From assembly GCA_011009095.1 (NCBI GenBank), contig VTPC01000620.1, forward strand, positions 54,488 to 118,487: a stretch of 64,000 nt of DNA, given 5' to 3'. Within the stretch, counting starts at the first letter, position 1. Every line of letters begins with the position of its first letter. Of this stretch, positions 21,560-33,471 are shown piece after piece. Both the position numbers and the translations under genes were made by a program. The stretch is from Ignelater luminosus. Its lineage: Eukaryota; Arthropoda; Insecta; Coleoptera; Elateridae. The notes beneath the pieces were generated by a model. That model had not been told where the DNA came from. It saw nothing but the letters and a program-made list of their open reading frames with translations, and ran no database searches.

Positions 21560-22545
21560 ATCATGATCATCGTCTATTCCAAATTTCTGTTTTCCACTTG
21601 GGAGCAGTGGCTTTGAAAGCTGTAAAAGCCTCTCTCAAGACCTATGTATTTGGGGCGCTATCTTGTAGCTGTTTGGGTCTCCTCTATGTTGTAGTTTCCT
21701 ACTTTGTTTCGAAAAGTGGTCGACGTTTAGCGTTGGTATGTCATTTGGGGAGCTACGCGATGAGATGTTGCGTGTCTTGGTTGTGTCTTAGTCTTCCAGG
21801 AAAGTTAATATTTCAGGCAGCAAGTTTAAAAAAGCGCCTGTTATATCTTTATTCGATGGGGCATCTATGGCAATGGCTAGTAGTTTCTTTAGCGTGCCGG
21901 GGTGTTTGGTATTTGCGACGTTGCCTAGATTCTGGTAAGGAGAGGTCTTCCTTGCTGGACTGTTTACGTTGGGGTGTGGATGTGGGCAGTAGGGATTGCG
22001 ACTACTTCTGCGAATGATTTGGGTGTCGGGCTGGGTAATAAAATTTCTTGGGTCGCTCTTTGATTTTCCATTGCCGGTTTCAGGTTCTTTTCAGGGGCTG
22101 GCTTTTTTGGGGAATTTAGGACATCCTTGATAATTTGCAGGATGCCCCCCACCGCAATTGGCACATGTTGCAAGCTGTTCTCTTAATTTAGTGCAAATGG
22201 CAGTGTGGTGGTCTCCGGCGCACTTTATGCAACGGTGGGAAAAATGGCAGTCCCTCTGGGAATGGTTGAAGCCTTGGCATCTATGGCATTGGGTGGTAAC
22301 GGTGGGCTTTCTTCGGGGCGTTTCTGTCTTGATTTCTAGATGTAGAATGCCGTTTCTGGGGTCTTCTTGATGCTTACATGTACTAAGGGGGTGGGATGTT
22401 TCTCTTTTCCTACAGTGATTCTGATAACAGAGTTTATTTGGAAATCTTTTTCTTCAAGATCGTTTTTGCTATCATGTAGATTCAAAACCGAGGATGGAGT
22501 TACTTCCGTAGCTGGAAATGAAAAAATGTTGATTTAGATTGGGAC
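21560..22545 (-). pseudogene. Jockey-clade LINE ORF1 (gag-like, zinc knuckles), decayed
   Basis: Minus-strand blocks read I-N-S-V-I-R-I-T-V-G-K-E-K (about 22435), then the zinc-knuckle region Q-C-H-R-C-Q-G-F-N-H-S-Q-R-D-C (about 22290-22245), R-C-I-K-C-A-G-D-H-H-T-A-I-C, and C-A-N-C-G-G-x-H-P-A-N-Y-x-G-C (about 22160-22115). Next come K-F-P-K-K-P-A-P and S-F-A-E-V-V. Three CCHC knuckles followed by PANYxGCP and FAEVV are typical of Jockey-clade ORF1 nucleic-acid-binding proteins, which coat the LINE RNA. Frameshifts and stops are frequent. The C-terminal tail is traced weakly to about 21560. No matching ORF2 lies directly downstream. Confidence 0.75.
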
Positions 22546-25500
22546 AATTATTATGTGGGCGTGTCTGAATTGATGGTAGAAATCTGTGAAAATTAGTTGA
22601 GTTAGCAATAAGATGTGGGGGTAGAATCGAGGATTATCTCAAAGTTAGGAGTTAGATTTTCCGTCTTATGAGGAAGATGACCGGAAATTTCCGGGATGAT
22701 AGCCTTCCCAAATTCTACTGAATTTTCCTGCAGTCGATGGCCCTGGCCGGAAAAGAAACCTGGAGAGCAAAGTCTTCTGCAAACTGGACCGTACAACCAT
22801 TTGGGTTTTGAGAATTGGAGAAAGAATCATCCTTTGGAGAACTCCAGCAAATGGACACTATTAAGAGTATTTTGTATAACTTGTACGCTATGTTGATGGA
22901 GCCATTAATTAGACAAACAAAACAAGAGGCAACGTCTGCACTGATGGATTTGGGAAGATGAGTTCTAGTACTGGGTGGCGCTTTACTACTCTGAATCCAA
23001 CTTTCCAGTTCGTGTTGGAATTTCAGGTGATACGGAAGCTGCAGTGCACGTAGCTTCAATTTATTTCTGTTCTAAAATCAAACTCTGGGAATGTATTCAA
23101 CAAGCTACACCCTAATACAATACTGTGTGTCGTGAAGAATGATGATGGCACCCTCCCTGCATACATGGTAGATTCGCTCAGACATTTTTGCCCAGTTTCT
23201 GCTGGTTCGACTGCCGTTTAACGCAAGCCTGAGAAATTTCTAAAGTGAGACAACCCACTGGGACGTTTCCTTTGTTTCCAGCTGTAATTAAAACTGTATA
23301 TATCTATGGTAGTAGAGCTGGCAGGGATGATAGACCATCAACTTGTTTTCTCAATGACTGAGTACTTATTGATGTACAGTTTTTTCAACAATGTTTCCTG
23401 GACAAGAAGAAGAAGAATTAATCTTCAATATGTATTTCTACCTTTGTTAGATATCTGAAATTACATTATAATTAAAATTAGTTTTATTGTAATTTACATT
23501 ACAAGGAAACACTGATATGAATATTTAACTATGTAATTAAATAAAGTAAATATTTCAATAAAAACTCGAAACTATAACAACTAATTACTTTAAATACCAT
23601 CGACTCAAAGTGGTTGTATGTAGATAATAGAATTACTTAGTGTGCTAATAGTTAATACGTGCCAAGGTTGAATTTGATTGATTTTCTTAAGATCCTCTGA
23701 AGATATTACTTGCTCAATTATGTCAATTTGAATTTTTTAAATTATTTTGAAAACATCTATTTAGACTCATACACTAATAAATATGTTCTGGTTATATTGA
23801 AAAATGAAACCAGTTGTAGTAAATAGAAGAGAATAGAACGATTTCGCGTGTTGTATTTAATTTAATGTAAAAAGAGAAGGTAAATATATAAGCAAGTTTA
23901 TAAGTTAGAATTTCCCGACATATAATCTTCTTTGAAGTTTCATTTTTCTAAAAGTTTTGTTTTCTTTTCGTTTATATTTAACTAGAAGCTGTCAACATAT
24001 CAACTTGTTAGGAATTGGATTGTGCGTTTTGAATATACTGTTATGAAACAAAACGAATAAAGTCACCTACATTTTCACCCGTTGAATGACAATTCTTAAA
24101 AAACAAAGATAAACTTTACACAAATACCACAAGATATTTTCCTTTTTATACTACAACCCTACAATTTTGTGCACTCAACCATAAAAAAATTTCTGAATAC
24201 TCTTTGTATTTTTATTTACTTGTTATCTTTGTTCTTTTCATACCCAACAAGTTTGACATTTTCAAATTGTTTCCTTTCTCAGCACAATTTCTTTGTTGAT
24301 TAATATTTTTTTCATTTTGTAGTCAAAACAAAAACAGAAGGTACAAGATGGCATTGTCGTTTGCGTACGTGTGCGTAGATGTTTGGTATATAAACAAAGA
24401 ATTTCTTCGGCATATTGCTATCTAACAAACATATATGGTATCCAAGAAAGCGTTTTAAATCCTCCAGAAATATCAGATTACAAGCGGAGAAAATAAGGAA
24501 AAATTTAATATTCCTTTCCTGTTGTACTTTCCTGCACAAGATTATGTTATTCAAAAACTTTTACCTGCAGGAAATTTGATATTGAAATTGAAATTGCTAT
24601 CCACAATTTTCTTGTTTTGCTTTATGTAGTATACAGACCGTGTTGCTGCTAACTTCTTTTGTGTGTGCGAGCGTGTGTATGTATAAGTGAATTTCTGTAA
24701 CTAGAGGAATGTTGGAGTAGATTTAAATTTATTATGTTCGTTTAAAGTCTAGAGTATTCATTAATTAAGCAAGTGAGAGGAATGCGTATATTTTAATTAT
24801 CACAGGGTAAGAATGTGCTAAATAATTACACTAACCATTAGAAATCAGTAGAGGACGCTATTCAATAAATGAATTGTTCCTCAATAGGTACCATACAGAT
24901 GTTTTAATGCCCTTTTAGTGTTTAACAAAATAGATGATTAGCTTAGATTTGTCTATTAGTGTAGACATACAAGAAGAAAAAATATAGAAAAAAGAGTTCT
25001 CATTGTTATTTCAGTCGTCTGAACATATTTTTTAAAGTAGGAGTCTATTATTTAATGTTTTACGTTTTTTCTTTGTAGAGTTGTTGTGCAGGACAGTTTA
25101 ATCTTGTTCTCTGTTCTTTGCATCCTGAACTTAGCTCTTCTGTCATTTTTTATCGTTTTTCCTTTTACTTCCAGGTTACTATCGTTTGGTCGGTTCGAGA
25201 TAATTTTTTAATTTTTTCTGTTCACTATAATTATTTTTGGAAAATCCAGTACGAAATAGTCAACAACTCACAGAAAAAAAAACAACAAACCGAAGGTAAT
25301 CGTGAAGAGCACACGGTAAGCACCTGCATTGTGTGCTTCGCAACTCCTGATGACTTTTGGACGATTGCTAGAAGTTTTTCTCCAGGAACATTTGCATTAT
25401 TCTCCTCGTGCTACGTATTGCTGTGCGCAGCCATATGAGGCTATTCCCCTATGCATAGTACTGTGTGGCCGATGCGGCTATTCTCTCTGTGGTGGGCATC

Positions 25501-26837
25501 TGAAATTTTTCTAAGGCCATTAAATTTGAATCTGTCTCTTTTAACGAAAGGCTCTGACAAAATTCCTTGTACAAGAAAGAATACATAGCAATGATACTGT
25601 TTATTACCTGTATCATTACCTTTAAGTTTATAATGACTTTGAAAATATATTTCTTTATGATTTCTTTTCTTTTAGTTTTGTTATAAGCAAATGAGCACAC
25701 ACAAAGTAGTTTCCTTCTATGGCATTGTTATTTAATGAGAATAACTTGTTTAACACATCTGGAATTTCTTCGGCTTGGTCATTTTCATCAAGCATTTTTT
25801 CTCCTGAATAAATTGCAACAAATCGACTGGGTGCTGCTTTACATTTTTTGCTCTTTGTTGTAAAAGCTCGCCTTCCTTGGAGCTCTTTAAGGTATCAATA
25901 AAGATTCTGGTCAATGTTTTTGATTCTCTTCATGTTCATTTAATAGTCTTTTCAAGAGTTTGTTTCTGTCAACTGGAGTAATTTGTCACGCCCTACAACC
26001 TGCTTTTGCATTTTTTGAAGAATCTTCAAGGCTTTCCAATATTTCCCGTAAGGGACGCCGGAACGCAGTTTTAGGCACAGTTTTCCTACAGCGCTCCTTC
26101 CACTTCTTCTTACGCCATTTTCAGGCTACCTTCAAGAGACAGAAGGGTTGAGTTAGATGTGTACTATTCGGAAGCAATACTATTAATTTTATTTTATATT
26201 TTTCACATTGTTATATGACCTTAACTCTTGCAGAATTATTGTTGGAAGAGGAAATTATCAAACCATCTACTTTTGTTGCCGGCGTAAATGGCATTTTAAG
26301 GACCATTTTCTGTCTGTGTATCATGGGGACAATAAGCCTAATTGTTGTCACGGTTTTAATTGTTTTCCTGAAACAGAATTTAAGTTAATTATAAGTGAAC
26401 AAATTTTGGAAATTCTGTAGAAAATATTCAAACTTAAGTGATCTTACTGAAAGCTTCTTTAAATTACTACCATTGAAAGTATCTGAAGATCGTGTAGACT
26501 AATACAGAAAAAAAAGTATTGAGGTCTATAACAGAAATTAGAAATGGGTCCACTTGAATAGCTGTTTCAAGCTATCTTATTCTTAGCAAATTTTATTTCA
26601 AAACTTTTAAGGCCCCGTTTACATCGAACACAGCAGAGTACAACTTAACTCAGGAAAAACTTAATACAGCAAATCACAACCATTCCAGCTATGTGGGCTT
26701 GTATGAAGTATTGGAAGTGGCACCTGTATTCTAGTAATGCTAACCTAGTTTGATTTCATTTATGTTGATCTAAGGATTTTCTGTCTTAATGTAGTATTTA
26801 GCATCTTTGAGGAAAAATAACATTCTACTGTTAATGG
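22546..26837. other. No recognisable gene; possible weak fragment at 25.8-26.15 kb
   Basis: Mostly AT-rich. A minus-strand stretch at 25770-26150 with clustered basic residues and T-P-V-D-R-N-K-L-L faintly resembles the N-terminal region of the WSDxC family, but it is too weak to call. No other signal was found. Confidence 0.35.
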
Positions 26838-27000
26838 CATCACGGGGACGAGGGCCGAAGATGGCCCCTGCAAGGACGAAGTCCTAGCTGGAGAGGCCAA
26901 AGGTACTACTAAATACTAGATATTGCCACGACGCGTCCGTGAACTCGAGCTGGCCGGAACGCCGCCCGTCGGAGGCGGTCGCGTTTTTGTTAATACGAGA
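26838..27000. other. GC-rich hairpin island, unassigned
   Basis: Contains GGGCC-GAAGAT-GGCCC (from about 26850), AGGAC-GAA-GTCCT (from about 26872) and CCGCC-CGTCGGA-GGCGG (from about 26961). This clustering of GC-rich stem-loops in AT-rich DNA looks like the end of a structured mobile element. No flanking duplication or coding domain was found. Confidence 0.4.
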
Positions 27001-27419
27001 GGCTCGAAGAAACGCACTTCTAGTACTTTATAGTAATTTAAGAATGATATTTTCGATTCCCACTAAGTCTAGTTCAAGTGTTTCTATCACATTGTTGAGG
27101 ATCCACCTTTTAGTGCTCCTGGGAAAGTTTTCTCGGTGAAGATTTTTTGGACATCTTCAGAGAATCGCTTAATTAAGTAAGAGTAACTTTGCGTGCCTCC
27201 TATTAACTTGTTTTTCGGCTCAGGTAAAATTATTTATTGCACCCTTGCATAGTATGGGATAAGACGTAAAACATTGGCAGTGAAAACAGAGTAATAAGTT
27301 GACTTAAAGATGCCGTAAGAAATTCTTTTACTTTTTGATGAATTTTTTGTGACAAGAAAGTGATTTGGCTTGTTGCAAAAGTTAACCTAATTCGCCTGTT
27401 TAGCTTTCAAGCCTCTTGT

Positions 27420-28400
27420 TTCTCAGATGTCGATGTCCAGCATTCGCGCCATCTCTAGGGTGGTCTGCTCGCTAATATTTTCTCTGGTGGCTTGAGATCT
27501 TTTGCTTTTCTACAAAGTTTGGTGTGATCAATTCTTGAAACATGCTCTTCTCACTCTTTCTTTCGCTTTCTGAACCATTCTTGTAAATCTTGTATACCAT
27601 TTTGTTCCAGTAGTTCTTCATTTCGAACTTGGTTTCTTAGGGTTTTATCAGTTATCGTTCTCATTTCTACCGTTTGCATTATCTGTGTGGTTTTCGCTAT
27701 ATCTGGTCTCTTTTCTATCCCATAGATGTTTGCTCTTTTGTAAATTCGCATTTTGCTATCAGCATGCATACTATATTTCTTCTTCCATATAAGTTCTCTC
27801 AGACATCCTGAGATACGTGCAGCTTTTTGAATTTGGGTCTGGACTTCTCTTTCAAGTCTTCCATCATTTGTTAGTTCCACATCAATGTATTGTTCTAGTA
27901 TTCTGCTGTCAACTTCTACTTTGCAACGTACTGGGTTCCTAGAAAACGTCATGCATTCGCTTTTTTCGGCGTTAATGACCATGCTTAGCTTTTTGGCTGT
28001 GGTGTAAAATTTGCGGAGCAGATGTTGTAAGTTGTCTTCGGTCTCTGCCATCAGCACAGTGTCGTTTACGTTGCAGATCGTGTAGAAGTAGGCATTACCA
28101 TTTTGTACCCTAGGTCTTTTGGTAACATTGCAATTATCTTATCCATAATTATGTTAAATAGTAGTCGACTTAATGACTCGCCTTGTCCTATGCCTGTATT
28201 GATAAGGAATTTACCACTCAAATTTGAGTGTAACAGTGTAGGTTAATATTCGTTATGAATTGTTGCTCTTTTAGAATGTCGCACACGTTTTTTAGTTTTA
28301 CTCTCCTAGACGCTTTGTTCATGTCTGCAAAACCCACAAATTCAGGTTTGTTATTACCGAGCATGAAACTTGACTGAAATATGTAAACAATAATCTTTTC
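27420..28400 (-). pseudogene. RTE-type LINE reverse transcriptase, 5'-truncated (RTE-C)
   Basis: The minus strand begins with G-F-A-D-M-N-K-A-S-R-R-V-K-L, the decayed FxDxxKAFD palm motif with its catalytic residues partly lost. It continues with weak D-I-L-K-E-Q, G-E-S-L-S-R-L-L-F-N-I-I-M-D-K (the QGxxLSPLLF motif) and then the clear block 28057-27551: L-M-A-E-T-E-D-N-L-Q, I-N-A-E-K-S-E-C-M-T-F, A-R-I-S-G-C-L-R-E-L-I-W, and I-Q-D-L-Q-E-W-F-R-K-R-K-K-E. The YADD catalytic box just upstream is frame-shifted. The 3' tail is traced weakly to about 27420. Confidence 0.8.
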
Positions 28401-28844
28401 GTTAGTGATTTAACTTCAATAGCAAATATTCTTCCCATATGCTATAAGTAATACACCAAAAGAGGATTTTATAGAAAGTTACTTTACGGGACAGTTTAAA
28501 TGGAAATGGCCAGGATGAAGAAGAACTGGAGTTGAAAAACATGAAAAATCTGAATAAGAAGCAGCAGCTTCTAGTGTGTTTGCTACCGATCAGGTACCAC
28601 TACAATCTTCTATGAATTTTAAAAATGTAGAAAAGTTAAATCAGTTGATTCAGCTGAAGAATGATAACAGATTTGGAAGATATCCCTACGTTGCTTGCTT
28701 GAAGCAGGTTACATCTTTTCATTTCTGCTGACTGGTCGATCCAAATTATTTATTGAAAACATAAAGGGTGTAATCTTGAATATCTCTAAAGAAAGACCTT
28801 ACGATACGAACATTTTTCACATTTAAGTACTACTCATCTTCACA

Positions 28845-29050
28845 AGATGTCAGAAAGAATTAAAAAAGAAGAAAGAGAACGTGCATAATTACTTCATTGT
28901 TATGAAGGAATTAGCAAATCACTAACATTTCAAAGATAACGCATTAATTCGATGCATCATAGATGGAATTCCAGATGAAAGCATTAAAAATTGTTGTTTA
29001 CGGTACAATTCTCAAGGACTTCAAAGAAAACTCATAGTTTACAGCAATAT
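28845..29050 (+). pseudogene. LTR-retrotransposon gag fragment
   Basis: The plus strand reads K-E-N-V-H-N-Y-F-I-V-M-K-E-L-A-N-H, one stop, then D-N-A-L-I-R-C-I-I-D-G-I-P-D-E-S-I and L-Q-R-K-L-I-V-Y-S. The pattern of an aromatic-rich helix, then IxYxIDGIPD, then LxEFKxKLxxYE is the capsid-like part of gag proteins in insect Ty3/gypsy-like elements. The frame stops being recognisable where the GC-rich island starts at about 29053, so the island may interrupt it; I found no continuation beyond 30160. Confidence 0.6.
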
Positions 29051-29052
29051 CT

Positions 29053-30160
29053 CATCCCGGGTGGCGTTTCGTGTTGCAGCTGCTTCTGGAAATCTTCGTT
29101 TCGGGGAAGCGAAGGCCCAGAAGTGGTGCCGGTCTTCTTGCCGGGACCCTCCTGATTTTTGGGACAGCACAGGCCCCCGGAGCCGCTGTCCCTCTTCCAT
29201 CCGCGTTTGTCGTTGCTTTGGGGGAGAGGAGCGACTATTGGCGCGGGTGCTGACTTCTTTGCTCCCTCGGGTGTCCGCAGTCTGAAGTCGCCTTTGTCAC
29301 TGTCACCGTTTGCGCCTAGCGGCCGCTATCGAACTCACCCTCTACAACGCGTGGGTAGGAGTGTGGCTCTAGAAAACCATTTGTATGCCGCATTACCACC
29401 ATTTTCGCAAGTTCGATTCTCCTCCTGTGCTCGTTGTTTGCTTCTTTCCTACTACCATTGTCATCATGGTCCAACATCGCTCGCGATAGCCAGTAGATAT
29501 TTAATAATATCCATTGCCCTTCTCACGGGCCCCAACAACGGTCTTCATAACGCTACGTTCGGCATTTCATCCGCCAGGCACGTAGGTACCTTGCAACATA
29601 TCCAACAACCGGGATCATTGACTTTTTCATCAACAACTTCGCTTCAACGCTACCACGAGCCACGTATCCATCTACGAAAATCCATACCGACATCTTGCAG
29701 TAACAAAGCCTCTGCCAGTTAACAGACGCCCCATAAACATCATCCAAGAACAACTTAATTCAGATTTTTCTAAAATTTCAACAAGGACACGCCCATGCTT
29801 ACCAAACTCTATCCACGCTTTAGGTACTAACAGCCAAGACTGCCCGTATAACATCAAAACATCAGCTCGTGCGCAAAATCGGACGCCGCGCCGCCACAAC
29901 ACCGCCATTTGCCATTGGTCCTCCTTGAGCTGCTGCACTCAAGCGATTACCAGGTCAAAAGTTACCTTCCATATTTCAACGGCTGGCCCAGGGGAACGAC
30001 GACCGCATCCTACCTTGCGTACCAACAACCACCATCATCCACTAGGTTAAGGAAGCGCCCAGGCGCTTAAAACGGTCTCCGCCTACGGCGGAGAAATAAC
30101 TCTGCACTCACTCAAAATGACTATTCATTCTTCTGATAACCAAATCCGTGTCGCATCCGA
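29053..30160 (+). mobile_element. GC-rich retroposon-like island of unknown family, second copy type
   Basis: It begins abruptly with CCCGGGTGGCG after the gag fragment. The first part is GC- and CpG-rich; from about 29440 the plus strand is C-rich and G-poor, and it ends in two adjacent perfect hairpins (30053-30093). This is the same overall plan as 2467-3397. A 187-codon frame (29159-29722) has low-complexity S, L, P, R and H content without a recognisable domain. No flanking duplication was found, so both boundaries are approximate. Confidence 0.45.
30053..30093 (+). repeat. Terminal double hairpin of the second GC-rich island
   Basis: AAGCGCC (30053-30059) pairs with GGCGCTT (30062-30068) across a 2-nt CA loop. 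After the spacer AAAACGGT, CTCCGCC (30077-30083) pairs with GGCGGAG (30087-30093) across the loop TAC. Loop sizes, spacer length and spacer start match those at 3337-3376, while the stem sequences differ. Confidence 0.65.
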
Positions 30161-30260
30161 CGATCTTAATGGCGTTTTACTTATTTAATTCGGATTCTGT
30201 AACAACTATTAAATTTAATTAACGATTTACACTTGCTATTTTGACCGAAGTATTAAATTA

Positions 30261-30372
30261 CTTTTTTCCAATGAAAAACTTGTTTCCATAGCTTCCAAAG
30301 AAGCAGAACATTGGGCGGTGATACAAGTTTCTTGTAAAGAATCAAAATAGTGAATATGAAACATATTGCCGA
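30261..30372. repeat. Direct repeat, possible LTR remnant (left)
   Basis: Shares TTTTTTCC, ATAGCTTCCA(A/G)AGAAGCAGAA and GAATATGAAACAT in the same order with 33115-33225, in the same orientation. The pair brackets the minus-strand BEL pol remnant. Confidence 0.5.
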
Positions 30373-30689
30373 CCTTAAAATAATTATTTTAACAAAGTAA
30401 ATTTATTGGAAGTGGACACAGGCTTATGAAGGGTGGGATTGATAGATTTCACTGTTGCATTGGCACCGGGATTAGTTTTTGTAACTCTTTTAAACGACCA
30501 ATTTAACAGTGGACACTGCTCATTCTTTATAACTACTAAATTGGCTACACTAATATATGCATCCTTTTTGATCCACTTGCAAGGTATTTAAGTATTTTAA
30601 AAGTCACAAGGCAATTTTTAAATTACCTTCCAACGTTGAAGTAAATTAATATTTTGATTTGTATAATTGCGCGAGGGTAGTGAAGTAGA

Positions 30690-30849
30690 GTGGTTACCAA
30701 ATCTTTTGGCACGCGAAATGCGCAAAAGGCGGAGCTTAGTGCACAAGAAAGAGAGAAAGAAAATTATAAAAATCATGTATGTAGAGCCGCCCGGCTAAAA
30801 TTTGCCTTCTGCGCATCGAAGGTTGCGTGCCACGAGATTTGGCAACCAC
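30690..30849. mobile_element. 160-bp MITE with long TIRs and TAGA flanks
   Basis: The left arm starts GTGGTTACCAAATCTTTTGG; the reverse complement of the right arm starts GTGGTTGCCAAATCTCGTGG. The similarity continues through GGCACGC and ATGCGCA(A/G)AAGGC for about 45 bases. TAGA lies immediately outside both ends (30686-30689 and 30850-30853). There is no coding capacity of its own. It lies just downstream of the recognisable part of the BEL integrase. Confidence 0.7.
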
Positions 30850-30879
30850 TAGAAGTGACTCTAAAGTCAAGAAACAACC

Positions 30880-33112
30880 TGAAGTAAGTGCAGAAATATC
30901 ATTTTGCACAAAAACGAGATAAAACTTCTCAAAAACCAGGACTTGCACTCCTACCATTCGAATCAAGTATGCTTTAGCACTTCGAAAACCTGCCTCCCAA
31001 AGACCCCCAAAATCTTTCGTAATTTCAGTCAACTACCTGTAAGCGCCAACAAAGTTTCTGCCATAATATGAACGTACTCTACTACAGCGAGCTTTATGAG
31101 ATACGAAACGACGAAATGCTGCTAAAAACGCTTCACAACTCAGATCAGAAGTTACCTCTAAATGTATTTGTTGCATTCGTGGCGAAACATAAAAATATAC
31201 AGGAAAAGGTTTTTTTTGAAACCTTTGATTTACAACAAGTAACTAAAAGTGGATCTGTGTAGTCGATGCCTACCTCCTGGAATTGTTTTAACTGAGATAT
31301 GCGAGTAGATAGTAGGTCATTCATGTATGGTAAGACAGGTTTGGGATTTACCCTAAACCCTTTAAAACAACGAGGTAGGCAATGTCTAATCACATTTCCA
31401 AATCCAAAACTGTTGTGTAATTAAAAATTGCAAAGTCTCCAAGCCAGAATGTAGTAGTTCTTTATGCATATTCTTGATAATTACTTCCGTCAAACGGCTT
31501 TTTGTGACAACAATAGGGAAAATTTTTTATCATAAGAGAAATGAGAAAACCTTCTTCATCTACAAACGGGGTTAATTTTCAAATAGATTTTGAGTTACAT
31601 TTTCCAGCTAAAAGTTCACTAATGAGATTTGAGAAAACCTCATGTTGACTTTCTTTACCAACAGCATAAGTGCATTATGACAATCTGTTTTGCAAAGTAA
31701 CCCAGATCATCTGTCTTCTTTATATCTACAATCTAAGGCAAAACGACACAATTCTAAGAATCTTCTCTATCGAAGAAAGTTTGTTAAGAACACTATGTAT
31801 GTTACGAGGTAAGTTTGTTATTTTCTTTTCCTCGCTTTGGACTTCCGGAGATAAAAAATTCAAATTATCAGACTTCTAATTATCTAGCATTTCCAATAAA
31901 AAAGAAGAACTATTAAACCATATTCTATAATGAAGTAATTTTTCCGGAAGCTAGCATAATCGGCATGATTACTATCTGAAGAAATGTGCAGCCAATGATT
32001 TGGAGATACTCTATCTTGGATGCAGCTAACACGATTACCGACAAAAGAATGGAGTTTATGTGATGATAACTTGATTTAAATAAGAGCAACTTTAGAACCA
32101 GACCAAGCGAATATGTTGGAAACGACAAGTTTATTTTTATAAATATTGCGAAAAAATCTACTAAATTTGTTGACATCACAGCAGCACAAACTTTAGTCGT
32201 GATAACGACAATCTTGTTGACAGTGTGACTTTAGAATTTCCAGCTACTAAATAAATCTTGGCTTTCGTTTTATCAACCAAAGAAAAATATACTACTGCAT
32301 CATATCCACCCTCACTTGCATTCAAAAATACATGTAATTCACATTCCCTTTTGTACAGCGGAATGAGTCTTGACATCTTGAGTGAAGATATCAAAGGAAA
32401 TCTCTCCTATTGAAAAAAAAGACTCTGAATTCCACTTTACAGTTGAAGTCCACAAAAGCTGAATTAGACGTTCAGCAAAGAGAATGAGGGGCGAAATCGA
32501 TTTCAAAGCATCGAATGTTTTTACCAAGTCAGACAAAATTGATCTTTTTGTACAAGGCCTCTATAAGTAAAACTGCCACTGATGAAAACCTAAAACCTTA
32601 ACAGAGCAATACTGTTCACTATTAAAAGACAGTTGATGTTCTATAGAAGCATCAACTAAAATTTCTGATTTGAGCTACGTCCAAAGTCTCACGCCCAGTT
32701 AAGATATCATCTACGTAGATATCTGAACAAAAAATTTTTGAAGTACGAGGAAAATTCTTCTGCTTGTTTAGAAGTAGGTGGCGAATTGTTTCATTAGCTA
32801 AATATAACGAATTAGTAACATAAAATTCTTGAATAGGAGTTCCACGATCAAATATCCAAAGAATTCTTTAAAATTCCTAATCTTTCACGTACACTAACTT
32901 GCTAAAAATTTGTTTGATGTCAGCTATTAATAAATATCAGTGTAAACGAAGGTTTAATAAGACTGTAACTATATCTGAGTGAAGTTTAGGACCTACAAAC
33001 AGTGTGGCGTTTAATGAAGTTCCATTAGAAGATTTCATAGAAGCGTCAAAAACTACCCTTGACATAGTAGAAGAACTATCTTGTCTGATAACACAATGAG
33101 TATTTATTTAGT
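30880..33112 (-). pseudogene. BEL/Pao pol remnant (RT, RNase H, integrase), copy 2
   Basis: Minus-strand blocks run in pol order. RT: R-V-V-F-D-A-S-M-K-S-S-N-G-T-S-L-N, then Y-V-D-D-I-L-T-G, the RT catalytic box (about 33065-32690). RNase H: E-L-H-V-F-L-N-A-S-E-G-G-Y (about 32350) and G-N-R-V-S-C-I-Q-D (about 32050). Integrase: F-R-V-N-P-K-P-V, I-S-Q-L-K-x-F-Q-E-V-G-I-D-Y-T (about 31360-31265), then D-F-G-G-L-W-E-A-G-F-R-S-A-K (about 31010). The RT YVDD and integrase GIDYT boxes survive, but frameshifts and stops break every domain. Gag and protease are absent, and possible LTR remnants flank it. Confidence 0.75.
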
Positions 33113-33114
33113 TC

Positions 33115-33225
33115 TTATTTTTTCCCAGTCAAAAATTTGTTTTGATAGCTTCCAGAGAAGCAGAAGATACAACTATATACAATTTATTTCTATAGAATTA
33201 AAACAGCGAATATGAAACATCTACA
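33115..33225. repeat. Direct repeat, possible LTR remnant (right)
   Basis: Partner of 30261-30372; shared blocks include TAGCTTCCAGAGAAGCAGAA and GAATATGAAACAT. It sits directly against the RT remnant, so if it is the 5' LTR then gag and protease have been deleted. Confidence 0.5.
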
Positions 33226-33471
33226 ATTCCGAAAAAGTGTCGAGTGTTTTTATTATAAAGCAAACTTTGAATAAAGTGAATCTCTGGATGCAGATAATTT
33301 GAGATAGTACTTATTAAAATTTAATTCAAAACATCGTAAGTCCATTTTTATTGCAAAAGTATGAAAGAGAATGCTCAGAAACCTTAGAAATAACATTTTC
33401 ACGGCGTTTGCTGGAGAAGAAATAAAATTAGAAAGGCGTTATTTACTCGATTTTGTGTAAACGTGACTTAC

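Noticed and set aside
22640..23060. 114-codon minus-strand frame as the N-terminal part of the Jockey ORF1
   Set aside because: It lies in the right direction, but no ORF1 motif could be read and it does not join the zinc-knuckle frame.
25770..26150. Possible N-terminal piece of the WSDxC family on the minus strand
   Set aside because: Only clusters of basic residues and a T-P-V-D-R segment match; too weak without a profile search.
29400..29430. GTTCGATTC as a tRNA T-arm
   Set aside because: No acceptor, D-arm or anticodon stem could be formed around it.
29159..29722. 187-codon plus-strand frame as a gene
   Set aside because: Long only because the region is GC-rich; content is low-complexity and no motif is visible.
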